Below, one piece after another: positions 35,703 through 43,252 of a DNA stretch of 64,000 nucleotides (positions within the stretch are counted from its first letter, which is position 1; each line of letters opens with the position of its first letter). Both the position numbers and the translations under genes were made by a program. The DNA comes from Secundilactobacillus folii (GTDB taxonomy: Bacteria > Bacillota > Bacilli > Lactobacillales > Lactobacillaceae), in the NCBI RefSeq assembly GCF_009720675.1, contig NZ_WNJO01000001.1, forward strand, positions 186,001 through 250,000, read 5' to 3'. The notes beneath the pieces are model-generated. The model was not told the DNA's origin. It worked only from the letters and a program-made list of their open reading frames with translations, and searched no databases.

Positions 35703-37078
35703 ATTATCAAGTCATTAATCCCTATACCGGTCAGCGGGTTGCTGAATATCCTCAAACGACAGACGCCCAATTAGAAGTCGCCCTGCACGTTGGTGATGAT
35801 TACTACCATAGCCACTATAGTGAGCCCTTAGAAGTTCGGCGACAGCAATTGCAAAATATCGCGAATACCTTTGCGGGACACACGGTTGAGCTTGCTCAAA
35901 CCGCCACTACCAACATGGGTAAGCTTTATCGCGAGGGCTTGGGTGAAGCAAAGGCCGCCGCTAAAATCGCCCAGTACTACGTCAATCACGGTGCCACAGC
36001 CCTTCAAAACAAACCTTACACCTATCAAAATGGCAAGCAAGCCCTTCTCGAATACGATGCCACCGGAATCGTGTTAGCTATCGAGCCCTGGAACTTTCCG
36101 TACACGCAAGTTATGCGCGTCTTTGCACCGAACTTCTTACTGGGCAACCCGGTCATTTTAAAACACGCAGCTATAGTAGCCGGATGTGCCAGTTTATTTG
36201 AAAAACTAGTTTGGTCGGCTGGCGTCGAAAATGGCGCCTTCCAAAACCTATTCTTATCTAACGACCAGGTTGCTACAGCGATTGCTGATCCACGGATTCA
36301 AGGTGTTGCGCTGACCGGTTCACCCAAAGCCGGCCGTACTGTGGGCGCTGAAGCTGCCGCATCACTGACAAAATCCACGTTGGAACTGGGTGGTAACGAC
36401 GCCTTCGTTGTACTGAACAGTGCCAACGTGGATCAGGCCGTCAAAGATGGGGCCACATCACGGTTACGCAACGCTGGGCAAGTCTGTACCTCAGCGAAGC
36501 GCTTCATCGTCCAGGCAGCCGTAGCCGAAACATTTATCCGTAAAATGACTCGGGTTTTTGAATCCCAGGTTATGGGTGATCCCATGGCTGATACCACAAC
36601 CATTGCCCCGTTATCGTCAAAAACTGCGCAATTAAGACTGCAGACACAGGTTAAAATTGCGCTTGAAAACGGCGCCAAAGAGTTAGTTGCTGGCGGTGTT
36701 GATAGCGATGTGTTAGGAAATGCATTTCGACCGACCCTATTAACCAACTTAACGGTTGACAACCCGATGTACGATGTGGAATTTTTCGGGCCAGTTGGTC
36801 AGATTGAGGTGGTCAATTCGACTGAAGAAGCGATCACGCGGGCTAATCAATCCCAATATGGTCTAGCCGGATCCGTTTATGCTGGCTCAACTGACGAAGC
36901 TTTTGCCGTAGCACAACGGTTAGAAACTGGGCAGATCTTTATCAACCAGCCTTCTAATGGCTATCCGGAGCTGCCATTTGGTGGCGTTAAAAATTCGGGT
37001 TACGGCCGTGAAATGAGTGATTTGGCACTGTATGAATTTGCCAATGAAAAAATGATTGCTAAGGGCACCAAAAATTAA
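35699..37078 (+). CDS. sftD: Aldehyde dehydrogenase, probable sulfolactaldehyde dehydrogenase
   Basis: The 459-residue NAD(P)-dependent aldehyde dehydrogenase resembles short succinate-semialdehyde dehydrogenases. Catalytic residues are visible: Asn132 in EPWNFPY, Glu229 in LELGGNDAF and Cys263 in NAGQVCTSAKR. In sulfoglycolytic operons this family oxidises 3-sulfolactaldehyde to sulfolactate, and its place between the sulfoquinovosidase and transaldolase genes points to that job. Sequence alone would also allow succinate semialdehyde as substrate. It starts inside the sftG stop with AGGAGG upstream, so translation is coupled. The product choice implies sulfolactate as end product, since no sulfolactaldehyde reductase is present in the operon. 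Confidence 0.85.
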   Translation: MNYQVINPYTGQRVAEYPQTTDAQLEVALHVGDDYYHSHYSEPLEVRRQQLQNIANTFAGHTVELAQTATTNMGKLYREGLGEAKAAAKIAQYYVNHGATALQNKPYTYQNGKQALLEYDATGIVLAIEPWNFPYTQVMRVFAPNFLLGNPVILKHAAIVAGCASLFEKLVWSAGVENGAFQNLFLSNDQVATAIADPRIQGVALTGSPKAGRTVGAEAAASLTKSTLELGGNDAFVVLNSANVDQAVKDGATSRLRNAGQVCTSAKRFIVQAAVAETFIRKMTRVFESQVMGDPMADTTTIAPLSSKTAQLRLQTQVKIALENGAKELVAGGVDSDVLGNAFRPTLLTNLTVDNPMYDVEFFGPVGQIEVVNSTEEAITRANQSQYGLAGSVYAGSTDEAFAVAQRLETGQIFINQPSNGYPELPFGGVKNSGYGREMSDLALYEFANEKMIAKGTKN

Positions 37079-37089
37079 GGAGGCATTTG

Positions 37090-38502
37090 ATGGAGACTTC
37101 AGAAACCAAAGCTGCCACCGTTAAAAACCAGGATGCACCGCGAACGGTAACGCTTCGAAATAAAATTGCTTACGCTGTGGGCGATATGGGAAATAACTTC
37201 TTATTTGACATGGGACAGCTCTACTTATTGAACTACTTCACTGACCAAGCAGGACTGCCAAGTGCCGCAGCCGGTACCGTCTTCTTGGTTGCAAAAATCT
37301 GGGATGGTTTCGCAGACATGGGGGTCGGAACTTGGATCGACAACCGGTCCAACATTAGCAAGCGTGGCAAGTTTCGCCCGTTTCTTCTGTGGGCCGCCAT
37401 TCCGTTAGCCATGTTACTGATTGCTAACTTTACCACGCCCAATTTTTCGGTGACGGGTAAATTAATTTGGGCCTATATTGCGTATATGCTATTCGGCACT
37501 TGTTACAGTATTTCCAACGTCCCCTTTGGCTCCATGATTCCAACCATGACTCGAAACAGTCAGGAACGAGCCGAACTGGCTTCCTGGCGGCAAGCCGGGT
37601 CAAACATGGGACTGATGCTGGCCACGATTGGTTTTATGCCAATCGTCAACAGTTTCACTAACGAAGGCACCGGCTATACCATCGCAGTGGTCATCTTTGC
37701 CATCCTGGGCGTAGCTTCCCAATGGTTTTCCTACGCCAACATCAAGGAAAATTACTCTTCGCCAGCTCGTGATAAAGTCTCACGGAAGACCTTAAAGGCC
37801 TCCTTTAAAGCCCTGTTAAAAAATAAACCGCTGATGACCTTGAGCTTAGTGAACCTCTTTACTTTTTCAGCCTTTAACTTAAAGCTGACCGTCCAAGTTT
37901 ACTATGCCAAGTACATTTTGAAGGACACAGGAGCCGTCTCCCTTCTTGGCTTCTTCAGTATTGGCATGGTCTTCGTCTCGGTTCTATTAGCACCCATTCT
38001 CACTAAGCGGTTCGATAAAAAATACGTCTACATGCTGGGCTGTGCGATTTGGGCGATCGCAGATATTTTAGGTTTCTTCTTTGCTAACAACACCTTGTTA
38101 TTTGTCTTCTTCACTGCTGTAGCGTACTTAGGGGATGGCTTTACCAGCGCTTTGAACTGGGCGTTAGTTTCCGATTGTGTCGAGTACGGCGAGTGGCAAA
38201 CGGGTATCCGTTCGGAAGGCATGGTCTACTCGTTCTTTACTTACTTTAGAAAACTCTCCCAGGCCATCGCTGGCTTTGTCCCGGGAATCATTTTGGCCTG
38301 GGTGGGTTACGCGCCGGGTCAGACCCAGACAGCTCAAGCCCTGTTAGGTATCCGCGGTTTGATGTTTCTGTATTCTGCGGCTCTATCGATCGCCACTATT
38401 GTGCTGATGTACTATGCTTACTCTTTGACTGATCAACGTTACGGACGGATCGTTGCCGAGTTACTGCAAAAACGTGGCAGCGAACGGCTGGAAACCAATT
38501 AA
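37090..38502 (+). CDS. GPH-family sugar:cation symporter, probable sulfoquinovose or sulfoquinovosyl glycerol importer
   Basis: The 470-residue membrane protein has about twelve helices and belongs to the glycoside-pentoside-hexuronide symporter family (MelB, YihO, YihP). The N-terminal LRNKIAYAVGDMGNNF and GFADMGVGTWIDNRS are typical, as is SDCVEYGEWQTGIRSEGM in the second half. In the E. coli sulfoquinovose cluster YihO and YihP are of the same family, and its operon position here suggests uptake of sulfoquinovosyl glycerol or sulfoquinovose. AAGGAGG overlaps the previous stop and lies six bases before the ATG at 37090; a TTG one codon earlier is less likely. An export role for sulfolactate cannot be excluded, but import is more plausible. 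Confidence 0.85.
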   Translation: METSETKAATVKNQDAPRTVTLRNKIAYAVGDMGNNFLFDMGQLYLLNYFTDQAGLPSAAAGTVFLVAKIWDGFADMGVGTWIDNRSNISKRGKFRPFLLWAAIPLAMLLIANFTTPNFSVTGKLIWAYIAYMLFGTCYSISNVPFGSMIPTMTRNSQERAELASWRQAGSNMGLMLATIGFMPIVNSFTNEGTGYTIAVVIFAILGVASQWFSYANIKENYSSPARDKVSRKTLKASFKALLKNKPLMTLSLVNLFTFSAFNLKLTVQVYYAKYILKDTGAVSLLGFFSIGMVFVSVLLAPILTKRFDKKYVYMLGCAIWAIADILGFFFANNTLLFVFFTAVAYLGDGFTSALNWALVSDCVEYGEWQTGIRSEGMVYSFFTYFRKLSQAIAGFVPGIILAWVGYAPGQTQTAQALLGIRGLMFLYSAALSIATIVLMYYAYSLTDQRYGRIVAELLQKRGSERLETN

Positions 38503-38520
38503 ATTAAAGGAGTCTTTCCG

Positions 38521-39189
38521 ATGAAATACTTTTTAGACAGTGCCAAGTTAGATGAAATCAAAATTGCTTACGAAGATTACGGCTTTGATGGTGTGACCAC
38601 CAATCCAAAGCACATCATGGCCAGTGGCAAGTCGTTTATGACAGCGATCCAAGATATCGCTAACTACGTCGCTGATAAACCCGACTTTCCAGTCTCCGTT
38701 GAGATCGATCCACATTTGAAGACGGCTAACGACATGGTAGCTATGGCCACTAAAATCAGCCAGATCTCACCCAATTTCGTGATTAAAATTCCCACTAATC
38801 CCGAAGGTATCAAAGCGGCTCGCCACCTGGAGGCAATTGGAATTCGAACCAATATGACGCTGGTCTTTTCACCTGCCCAAGCAATCATGCCTGGCAAGAT
38901 TCACGCTAAGTACGTTTCACCATTCGTTGGCTGGAAAGAAGACTATGGCGATGATGGCATGAGCTACGTGAAAGATATCATGACGATTTATCATAATTAC
39001 GGCTTTGACACCGAAATCATTGTGGCTGCCATTCGCAACGCTACGCAGATTCAACAAGCAGCCATCTACGGTGCTGATATTGTCACCTGCTCGCTAGCGG
39101 TTTATCAAAATAGTTTTCGTAATCCTTATACTGACCTCGGATTGCAAATTTTTCAAAATGCTTGGGATCACACAGAAACGGGGGATTAA
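38521..39189 (+). CDS. sftT: Transaldolase-family protein, probable 6-deoxy-6-sulfofructose transaldolase
   Basis: The 222-residue TIM-barrel protein belongs to the small transaldolase/fructose-6-phosphate aldolase family. The Schiff-base lysine is Lys89 in NFVIKIPTN, with FDGVTTNPKH at the first strand and YVSPFVGWKEDYGDDG near the phosphate site. In the sulfo-SFT pathway this enzyme cleaves sulfofructose, releases 3-sulfolactaldehyde and passes the dihydroxyacetone unit to glyceraldehyde-3-phosphate, giving fructose-6-phosphate. The family alone also includes ordinary transaldolases and fructose-6-phosphate aldolases, but the neighbours decide the call. AAAGGAG lies upstream, and its stop is one base from the next start. 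Confidence 0.88.
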   Translation: MKYFLDSAKLDEIKIAYEDYGFDGVTTNPKHIMASGKSFMTAIQDIANYVADKPDFPVSVEIDPHLKTANDMVAMATKISQISPNFVIKIPTNPEGIKAARHLEAIGIRTNMTLVFSPAQAIMPGKIHAKYVSPFVGWKEDYGDDGMSYVKDIMTIYHNYGFDTEIIVAAIRNATQIQQAAIYGADIVTCSLAVYQNSFRNPYTDLGLQIFQNAWDHTETGD

Positions 39190-39190
39190 T

Positions 39191-39877
39191 TTGACCATTC
39201 TTGACCGAATTCGTTTAGAAAACCCAGAGATTCAGATACAAAGCGTCACTGATTTAAGCTTCGCCAATTATGGACGCGTCATTCAATTACCTTACCAAAC
39301 CGAACTTAACCGGATACTGATTGATCGAACTGAAATCCCTAAGCAAAATAACGTTTACGTGCGTGATGATTCACAGTTTTTATTAACTGGCCAACGTGAG
39401 ATCATCAGCCGAAATTTTTACGGTGAACAACCGATCGAGATCGGCTACTGCAATGGCAATAGCAATCGAATCAACGCTTTTGAATTCCATAATTGCTCTG
39501 AACTTAACCTGGCAGGTACAGACCTGATTCTGTGGCTCACCCACCGTCGAAACCTCGTGAACAATCAAACAAGTACTGCCTATGCCCGAGCTTTCTTTGT
39601 CCCGCATGGCACGGCAATCGAAGTTTATCCCACCACCCTGCACTTTGCGCCTAACCGGGTGTTAGCAAGTGGCTTCAAGTGCCTCGTTATTCTGACGGCA
39701 CAGACCAATAGCCCACTGAAAGGTCAGCGTCAACCAGACGACCTGCTATTTCAGCACAACAAATGGTTACTGACCCATCCTGATAACCAGCAAATGGTCA
39801 ACAAAGGCGCTTTCGTCGGTTTATCAGGCGAGAATTATTACATTAACCCAGTTACGGAGGCAACTATTTATGAGTAA
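39191..39877 (+). CDS. sftX: DUF4867-like protein of the sulfoquinovose operon
   Basis: The 228-residue protein has a beta-rich, cupin/ureidoglycolate-hydrolase-like look. Recognisable blocks are NAFEFHNCSELNLAGTDLIL, AFFVPHGTAIEVYPTTLHFA and GFKCLVILTAQTN, the pattern of DUF4867 proteins that recur in Firmicutes sulfo-SFT operons. His and Glu in EFH..SE, plus the His in TTLHFAP, could bind a metal. Its reaction is unknown; sugar mutarotation or isomer handling is only a guess. A TTG at 39191 preceded by CGGGGGA is the start, one base after the sftT stop. The longer frame from 39158 lies inside sftT. It overlaps the isomerase gene by eight bases. Confidence 0.75.
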   Translation: MTILDRIRLENPEIQIQSVTDLSFANYGRVIQLPYQTELNRILIDRTEIPKQNNVYVRDDSQFLLTGQREIISRNFYGEQPIEIGYCNGNSNRINAFEFHNCSELNLAGTDLILWLTHRRNLVNNQTSTAYARAFFVPHGTAIEVYPTTLHFAPNRVLASGFKCLVILTAQTNSPLKGQRQPDDLLFQHNKWLLTHPDNQQMVNKGAFVGLSGENYYINPVTEATIYE

Positions 39878-41207
39878 AATCATCTATCTTCCCGTTGTTA
39901 GACGAAAGTTTGACGCTGATACTGCTGAAAAAATCATGCAGGCAACGCGCCAGCAGCTAAAGCCATACGAAGTGCTCACACCAGAATCAGCACTTGGTGA
40001 CCCTACGGAATTGAGTCATTATTTAAGTTCGGTTCAGCATGAACAAATTGCCGGCATTATTTTTCACAACACCACCTTTACGGATGCTGAATTTATCAAA
40101 CTGGTCCACGAATGGTATCCGACTACGCCAATCCTACTCCTGGCTCCGCACGAACCTAGCGTTGGTGGGTGGTTACGCTTAAACGCACTCACCGGCCTGA
40201 TGAGTTCTGGCAACTATTTAGCCAGTCAGCACCATCAATTTAACCATGTCTATGGTAACCCTGACGAGCCAGCTGTTCGAAGCCAAATTGGCAGCTTTGT
40301 GAAAGCTGCTACCGTAAAAGATGCGCTCGCCCATCTAAACATTGGTGTCGTTGGCACTTATCCACCCGGCTTTTTCTTCTCAGATGCCAACGCTCACGAA
40401 CTTCACGTACGCTTTGGCGCAACCTTAATTCACTACAACATCGACGATGCATTTGAACGTGCTTTAGCCTTAGCCCCAGCCGTGTATGCTGAACAACTCG
40501 ACTACGCTAATGCTCATTTTACAGGTCTAAATCCAGAGGCGGAAGAGACCATTCGCTACGTAAAATTTGCCACACTGATGCAGCAGTATCAAGCAACCGA
40601 TCACTTAGGGGCCCTCGCTTCGCGTTGCTGGCCAGACTTTTTTGATAAGTATCACAGTGCACCGGGTGCCGTTTGGTCACAACTCTGCGACCAGCTGTTA
40701 CCAACCGCCATGGAATGTGATATTCATGGTGCCCTGTCCATGTACATCCTCCAGGAAATGACAGCTGATCACGACGCCATCTTTCTGGGCGACCTTGCAA
40801 GTATGGACCCAACCGATAACACTCTAACCACCTGGCACGACTATGGCGCTTTTTCGTTAGCAAACCCGAAGTACGGGGTCGAAGCTAGCGTGCATCCCAA
40901 CCGAAAGATGCCGGTCAGTCCTAATATGTCGTTGAAGCCTGGCCAAGTGACCTTGCTGCGGGTCCACTACACCGAATTGGACGGGTATTCACTAGCTGTT
41001 TCACGCGGGACAGTTCTAGACACTAAACCGCAGTTCAATGGTGCTTCAGGCCGCATTCAAATGGAAGAAAACGTGACTAAATTAGTGGATGACTTGGTCG
41101 AAAACGGTTATGAATCCCACTTTGCAATTGCTTATGGCGACTACGTTGAAGATTTAAAAGCGTTAGGCCGATTACTAAAGTTGCCGGTTAAAGTTTATCT
41201 CAATTAA
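39870..41207 (+). CDS. sftI: L-fucose-isomerase-fold protein, probable sulfoquinovose isomerase
   Basis: The 445-residue protein has the L-fucose/L-arabinose isomerase layout: an N-terminal Rossmann-like region (IIYLPVVRRKF, IAGIIFHNTTF), a middle domain with CWPDFFDKYH and CDIHGALSMYIL, and a C-terminal region with LLRVHYTELDG. These enzymes use a divalent metal to interconvert aldoses and ketoses. In sulfo-SFT operons this family converts sulfoquinovose to sulfofructose, in place of the AGE-type YihS of the sulfo-EMP pathway. GGAGG lies before the ATG, which sits inside the end of the DUF4867-like gene. A terminator follows at 41256-41290, closing the operon. Confidence 0.87.
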   Translation: MSKIIYLPVVRRKFDADTAEKIMQATRQQLKPYEVLTPESALGDPTELSHYLSSVQHEQIAGIIFHNTTFTDAEFIKLVHEWYPTTPILLLAPHEPSVGGWLRLNALTGLMSSGNYLASQHHQFNHVYGNPDEPAVRSQIGSFVKAATVKDALAHLNIGVVGTYPPGFFFSDANAHELHVRFGATLIHYNIDDAFERALALAPAVYAEQLDYANAHFTGLNPEAEETIRYVKFATLMQQYQATDHLGALASRCWPDFFDKYHSAPGAVWSQLCDQLLPTAMECDIHGALSMYILQEMTADHDAIFLGDLASMDPTDNTLTTWHDYGAFSLANPKYGVEASVHPNRKMPVSPNMSLKPGQVTLLRVHYTELDGYSLAVSRGTVLDTKPQFNGASGRIQMEENVTKLVDDLVENGYESHFAIAYGDYVEDLKALGRLLKLPVKVYLN

Positions 41208-41255
41208 TCAGTACCAATCACTGAGTGTTAAAGCAATATCATTATAATAAATAAG

Positions 41256-41290
41256 TGGCTGTATGCAATTTTATAGTGTACAGCCATTTT
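41256..41290 (+). terminator. Terminator of the sulfoquinovose operon
   Basis: TGGCTGTA pairs with TACAGCCA around a loop of about 16 bases, followed by TTTTAATT. It lies about 50 bases after the last gene of the operon. Confidence 0.75.
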
Positions 41291-41453
41291 AATTGGTCAT
41301 TCAGCGTTTAACTGGCGCTCAAAAGCGATTTGGAAACAGGGTAAATACCCGCAAATTAAAGGCTGTTTCAGGGCATATAGTGAATTAAGTCGCCTTTAAG
41401 TTACTTTTGCTAAGCTAGTAAAATCAAGGATTATTTCGATTGGAGTGATAGAG

Positions 41454-42677
41454 TTGCAGTTACAACCTGCTTTGGTTAATCGTGCCACTCAGAAGCGCCC
41501 GCACCTTTACGGCGTCGACTTTATGCGCATCTTCTTCATATGTGGTGTGCTGCTGAACCATACAACGACCAGTTCTCTAACCCGGATGGTGGACAAAAAT
41601 GGTTGGCCCTACATGACACTGATTTCCACCCATTTAATGCTCCATTTTACACGGATGGGCTTCATGTTCATGACTGGTCTCGTCTTGACCCTTAGTTATT
41701 ATAATCGAAACGCCTGGCCCACTTTTTTTAAGAAGCGGTTTGCGGGTTCTGGCTGGCCCTATTTATTGTGGAACTTTCTACTGTTGTTTGCGATGATGTT
41801 GTTCTCAGATCCTCACCTAGCCAACCTGTCCGTATTCTCACAGACTTACTGGGATGCCATTATCCACGGGGATCGTTTTTATCTCTATTACATTTTGATC
41901 ACGTTACAGCTCTACGTCATTTTCCCTCTAATCGTGAAGCTCTTTAAAACCGTGAACCACCATCGTTTGATCTTAGTCAGTAGCTTCTTTATCCAAATGA
42001 TGCTAATGTTTCTCATTAAATACTGGGTGTCACGCATTGATCGGTCTCACTGGCTCTGGTGGTTCAATAACTATGGCGATAATGTTTTTACATACCAGTT
42101 TTATTTCATTTTTGGAGCCTATACCATGTTGCACTATCAGGAGGTCTCAGCCTGGATCCAAAAACACATCAAGGCAATTGCATTGATCACGATTGGGTTA
42201 GGCCTGGGGACAATTCCCTACTTTCTGTGGTATAACGAATCAGTACTTGGATTGAGTGAAGGCCAATCCGTTTCCCCGCATCAGCCTTACATGCTGGTTT
42301 ATGATACGATGATGATCATCCTGGTTTTTTGGCTGGGCAGAAAGTATGCTTACTGGCGCCAACACGGCATCTGGCAATGGGCGGAAACGCTTATTAAAAA
42401 TGGTGCATTGATCAGTTTTGGCATCTACCTTGACCAGGAACTAGGGCTCAATATCTTGGATCGGGCCTTGATGCTGATCAAAGCTCCCGATTGGGCTTTC
42501 TTTTGGGCACTGCCGATCAGCTACCTTTTTGTGATCGGTGTTTCATTTATCGTTGCTTGGTTCTGCTACAAAGTACCCCCGTTTGGCATCCTCATCGGTC
42601 GACCGCAGTGGCACATACTGAAGAAGAATCGCCAAGTGGCTCACAGACGACAGCTTAAAAATGAAACCATCAAATGA
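41454..42677 (+). CDS. Membrane acyltransferase family 3 protein
   Basis: The 407-residue membrane protein has about ten helices. It begins with the acyltransferase-3 signature region: YGVDFMRIFFICGVLLNHT, where the conserved His follows the first helix, and a further Arg in FKKRFAGSGWPYLLWN. Members O-acetylate sugars of cell-surface polymers or other small molecules; the target here is unknown. The frame opens with GTG at 41445, but GGAG at 41442-41445 overlaps that codon and sits eight bases before a TTG at 41454, which is taken as the start. It is a single-gene unit after the sulfoquinovose terminator, and no glycosyltransferase lies next to it. Confidence 0.8.
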   Translation: MQLQPALVNRATQKRPHLYGVDFMRIFFICGVLLNHTTTSSLTRMVDKNGWPYMTLISTHLMLHFTRMGFMFMTGLVLTLSYYNRNAWPTFFKKRFAGSGWPYLLWNFLLLFAMMLFSDPHLANLSVFSQTYWDAIIHGDRFYLYYILITLQLYVIFPLIVKLFKTVNHHRLILVSSFFIQMMLMFLIKYWVSRIDRSHWLWWFNNYGDNVFTYQFYFIFGAYTMLHYQEVSAWIQKHIKAIALITIGLGLGTIPYFLWYNESVLGLSEGQSVSPHQPYMLVYDTMMIILVFWLGRKYAYWRQHGIWQWAETLIKNGALISFGIYLDQELGLNILDRALMLIKAPDWAFFWALPISYLFVIGVSFIVAWFCYKVPPFGILIGRPQWHILKKNRQVAHRRQLKNETIK

Positions 42678-42834
42678 TGATCAACTCTAAGCCACAAAAA
42701 AAGAGTGGCCAAAAGTTAGTACTGGTAAGTATCGAACTGATATCTTAACGCAGAGGTCGTTAAAAATATCACTCATCCCCGAGACTGTACATGACCTAAA
42801 CGTGCGTTAAAACTCAGATCCCGTCTATGCAAAT

Positions 42835-42878
42835 AAAGAGCGCCGCAGATTCCAAATCAGGAATCCACGGCGCTCTTT
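42835..42878. terminator. Strong symmetrical hairpin, probable bidirectional terminator
   Basis: AAAGAGCGCCG and CGGCGCTCTTT form the outer stem and GATTCC/GGAATC the inner stem, with a CA/CA internal loop. Only a short T run follows on each side, so termination efficiency is uncertain. Confidence 0.65.
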
Positions 42879-43038
42879 GCTGTCATTCTAGAATCTAACC
42901 AGTTTTGTCTCACTCTCAGTAGCTTGGTTTTCCGTCCTTTTGAACTTCATTTTTCGCTTTGGCGTTAATTTGTGCTATTTAAACCTGCAGGCACCTGACC
43001 TTAAAAGCGCCCAAACTCCGCAGAATCGAATAAGACAC

Positions 43039-43075
43039 AAAAAACCAGCTTGAGCCTCCGGCGCTCAGAGCTGGT
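43039..43075 (-). terminator. glyQ-glyS operon terminator
   Basis: On the minus strand ACCAGCTCTGAGC pairs with GCTCAAGCTGGT, followed by six T residues. It lies about 180 bases after the glyS stop. Confidence 0.85.
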
Positions 43076-43252
43076 ATTTGATTACAGTTTCATTAATAGC
43101 ATACCCATATTATATCACTATTCAATAGGTTGTCGAGTGGCACTATTCATTATCGATTTAAAATGTTTTTCAACATATAGAACTATCCAATAAACTCAAA
43201 TCAAGACTAAGTCTATGCGACCTTGAAAATTGAATTCAAGTTAACCAAAAAA

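Larger units (their letters stand above)
42678..43252. other. Gene-free region between convergent acyltransferase and glyS
   Basis: No convincing gene is visible. It holds a small hairpin at 42695-42715, a strong symmetrical hairpin (42835-42878) and the glyS terminator (43039-43075). Confidence 0.5.

Noticed and set aside
35699-37078. Succinate-semialdehyde dehydrogenase (gabD)
   Set aside because: No GABA genes nearby, and translational coupling to the sulfoquinovosidase points to sulfolactaldehyde.
38521-39189. Ordinary pentose-phosphate transaldolase
   Set aside because: Operon position among sulfoquinovose genes makes sulfofructose the better substrate guess; family motifs alone do not separate them.
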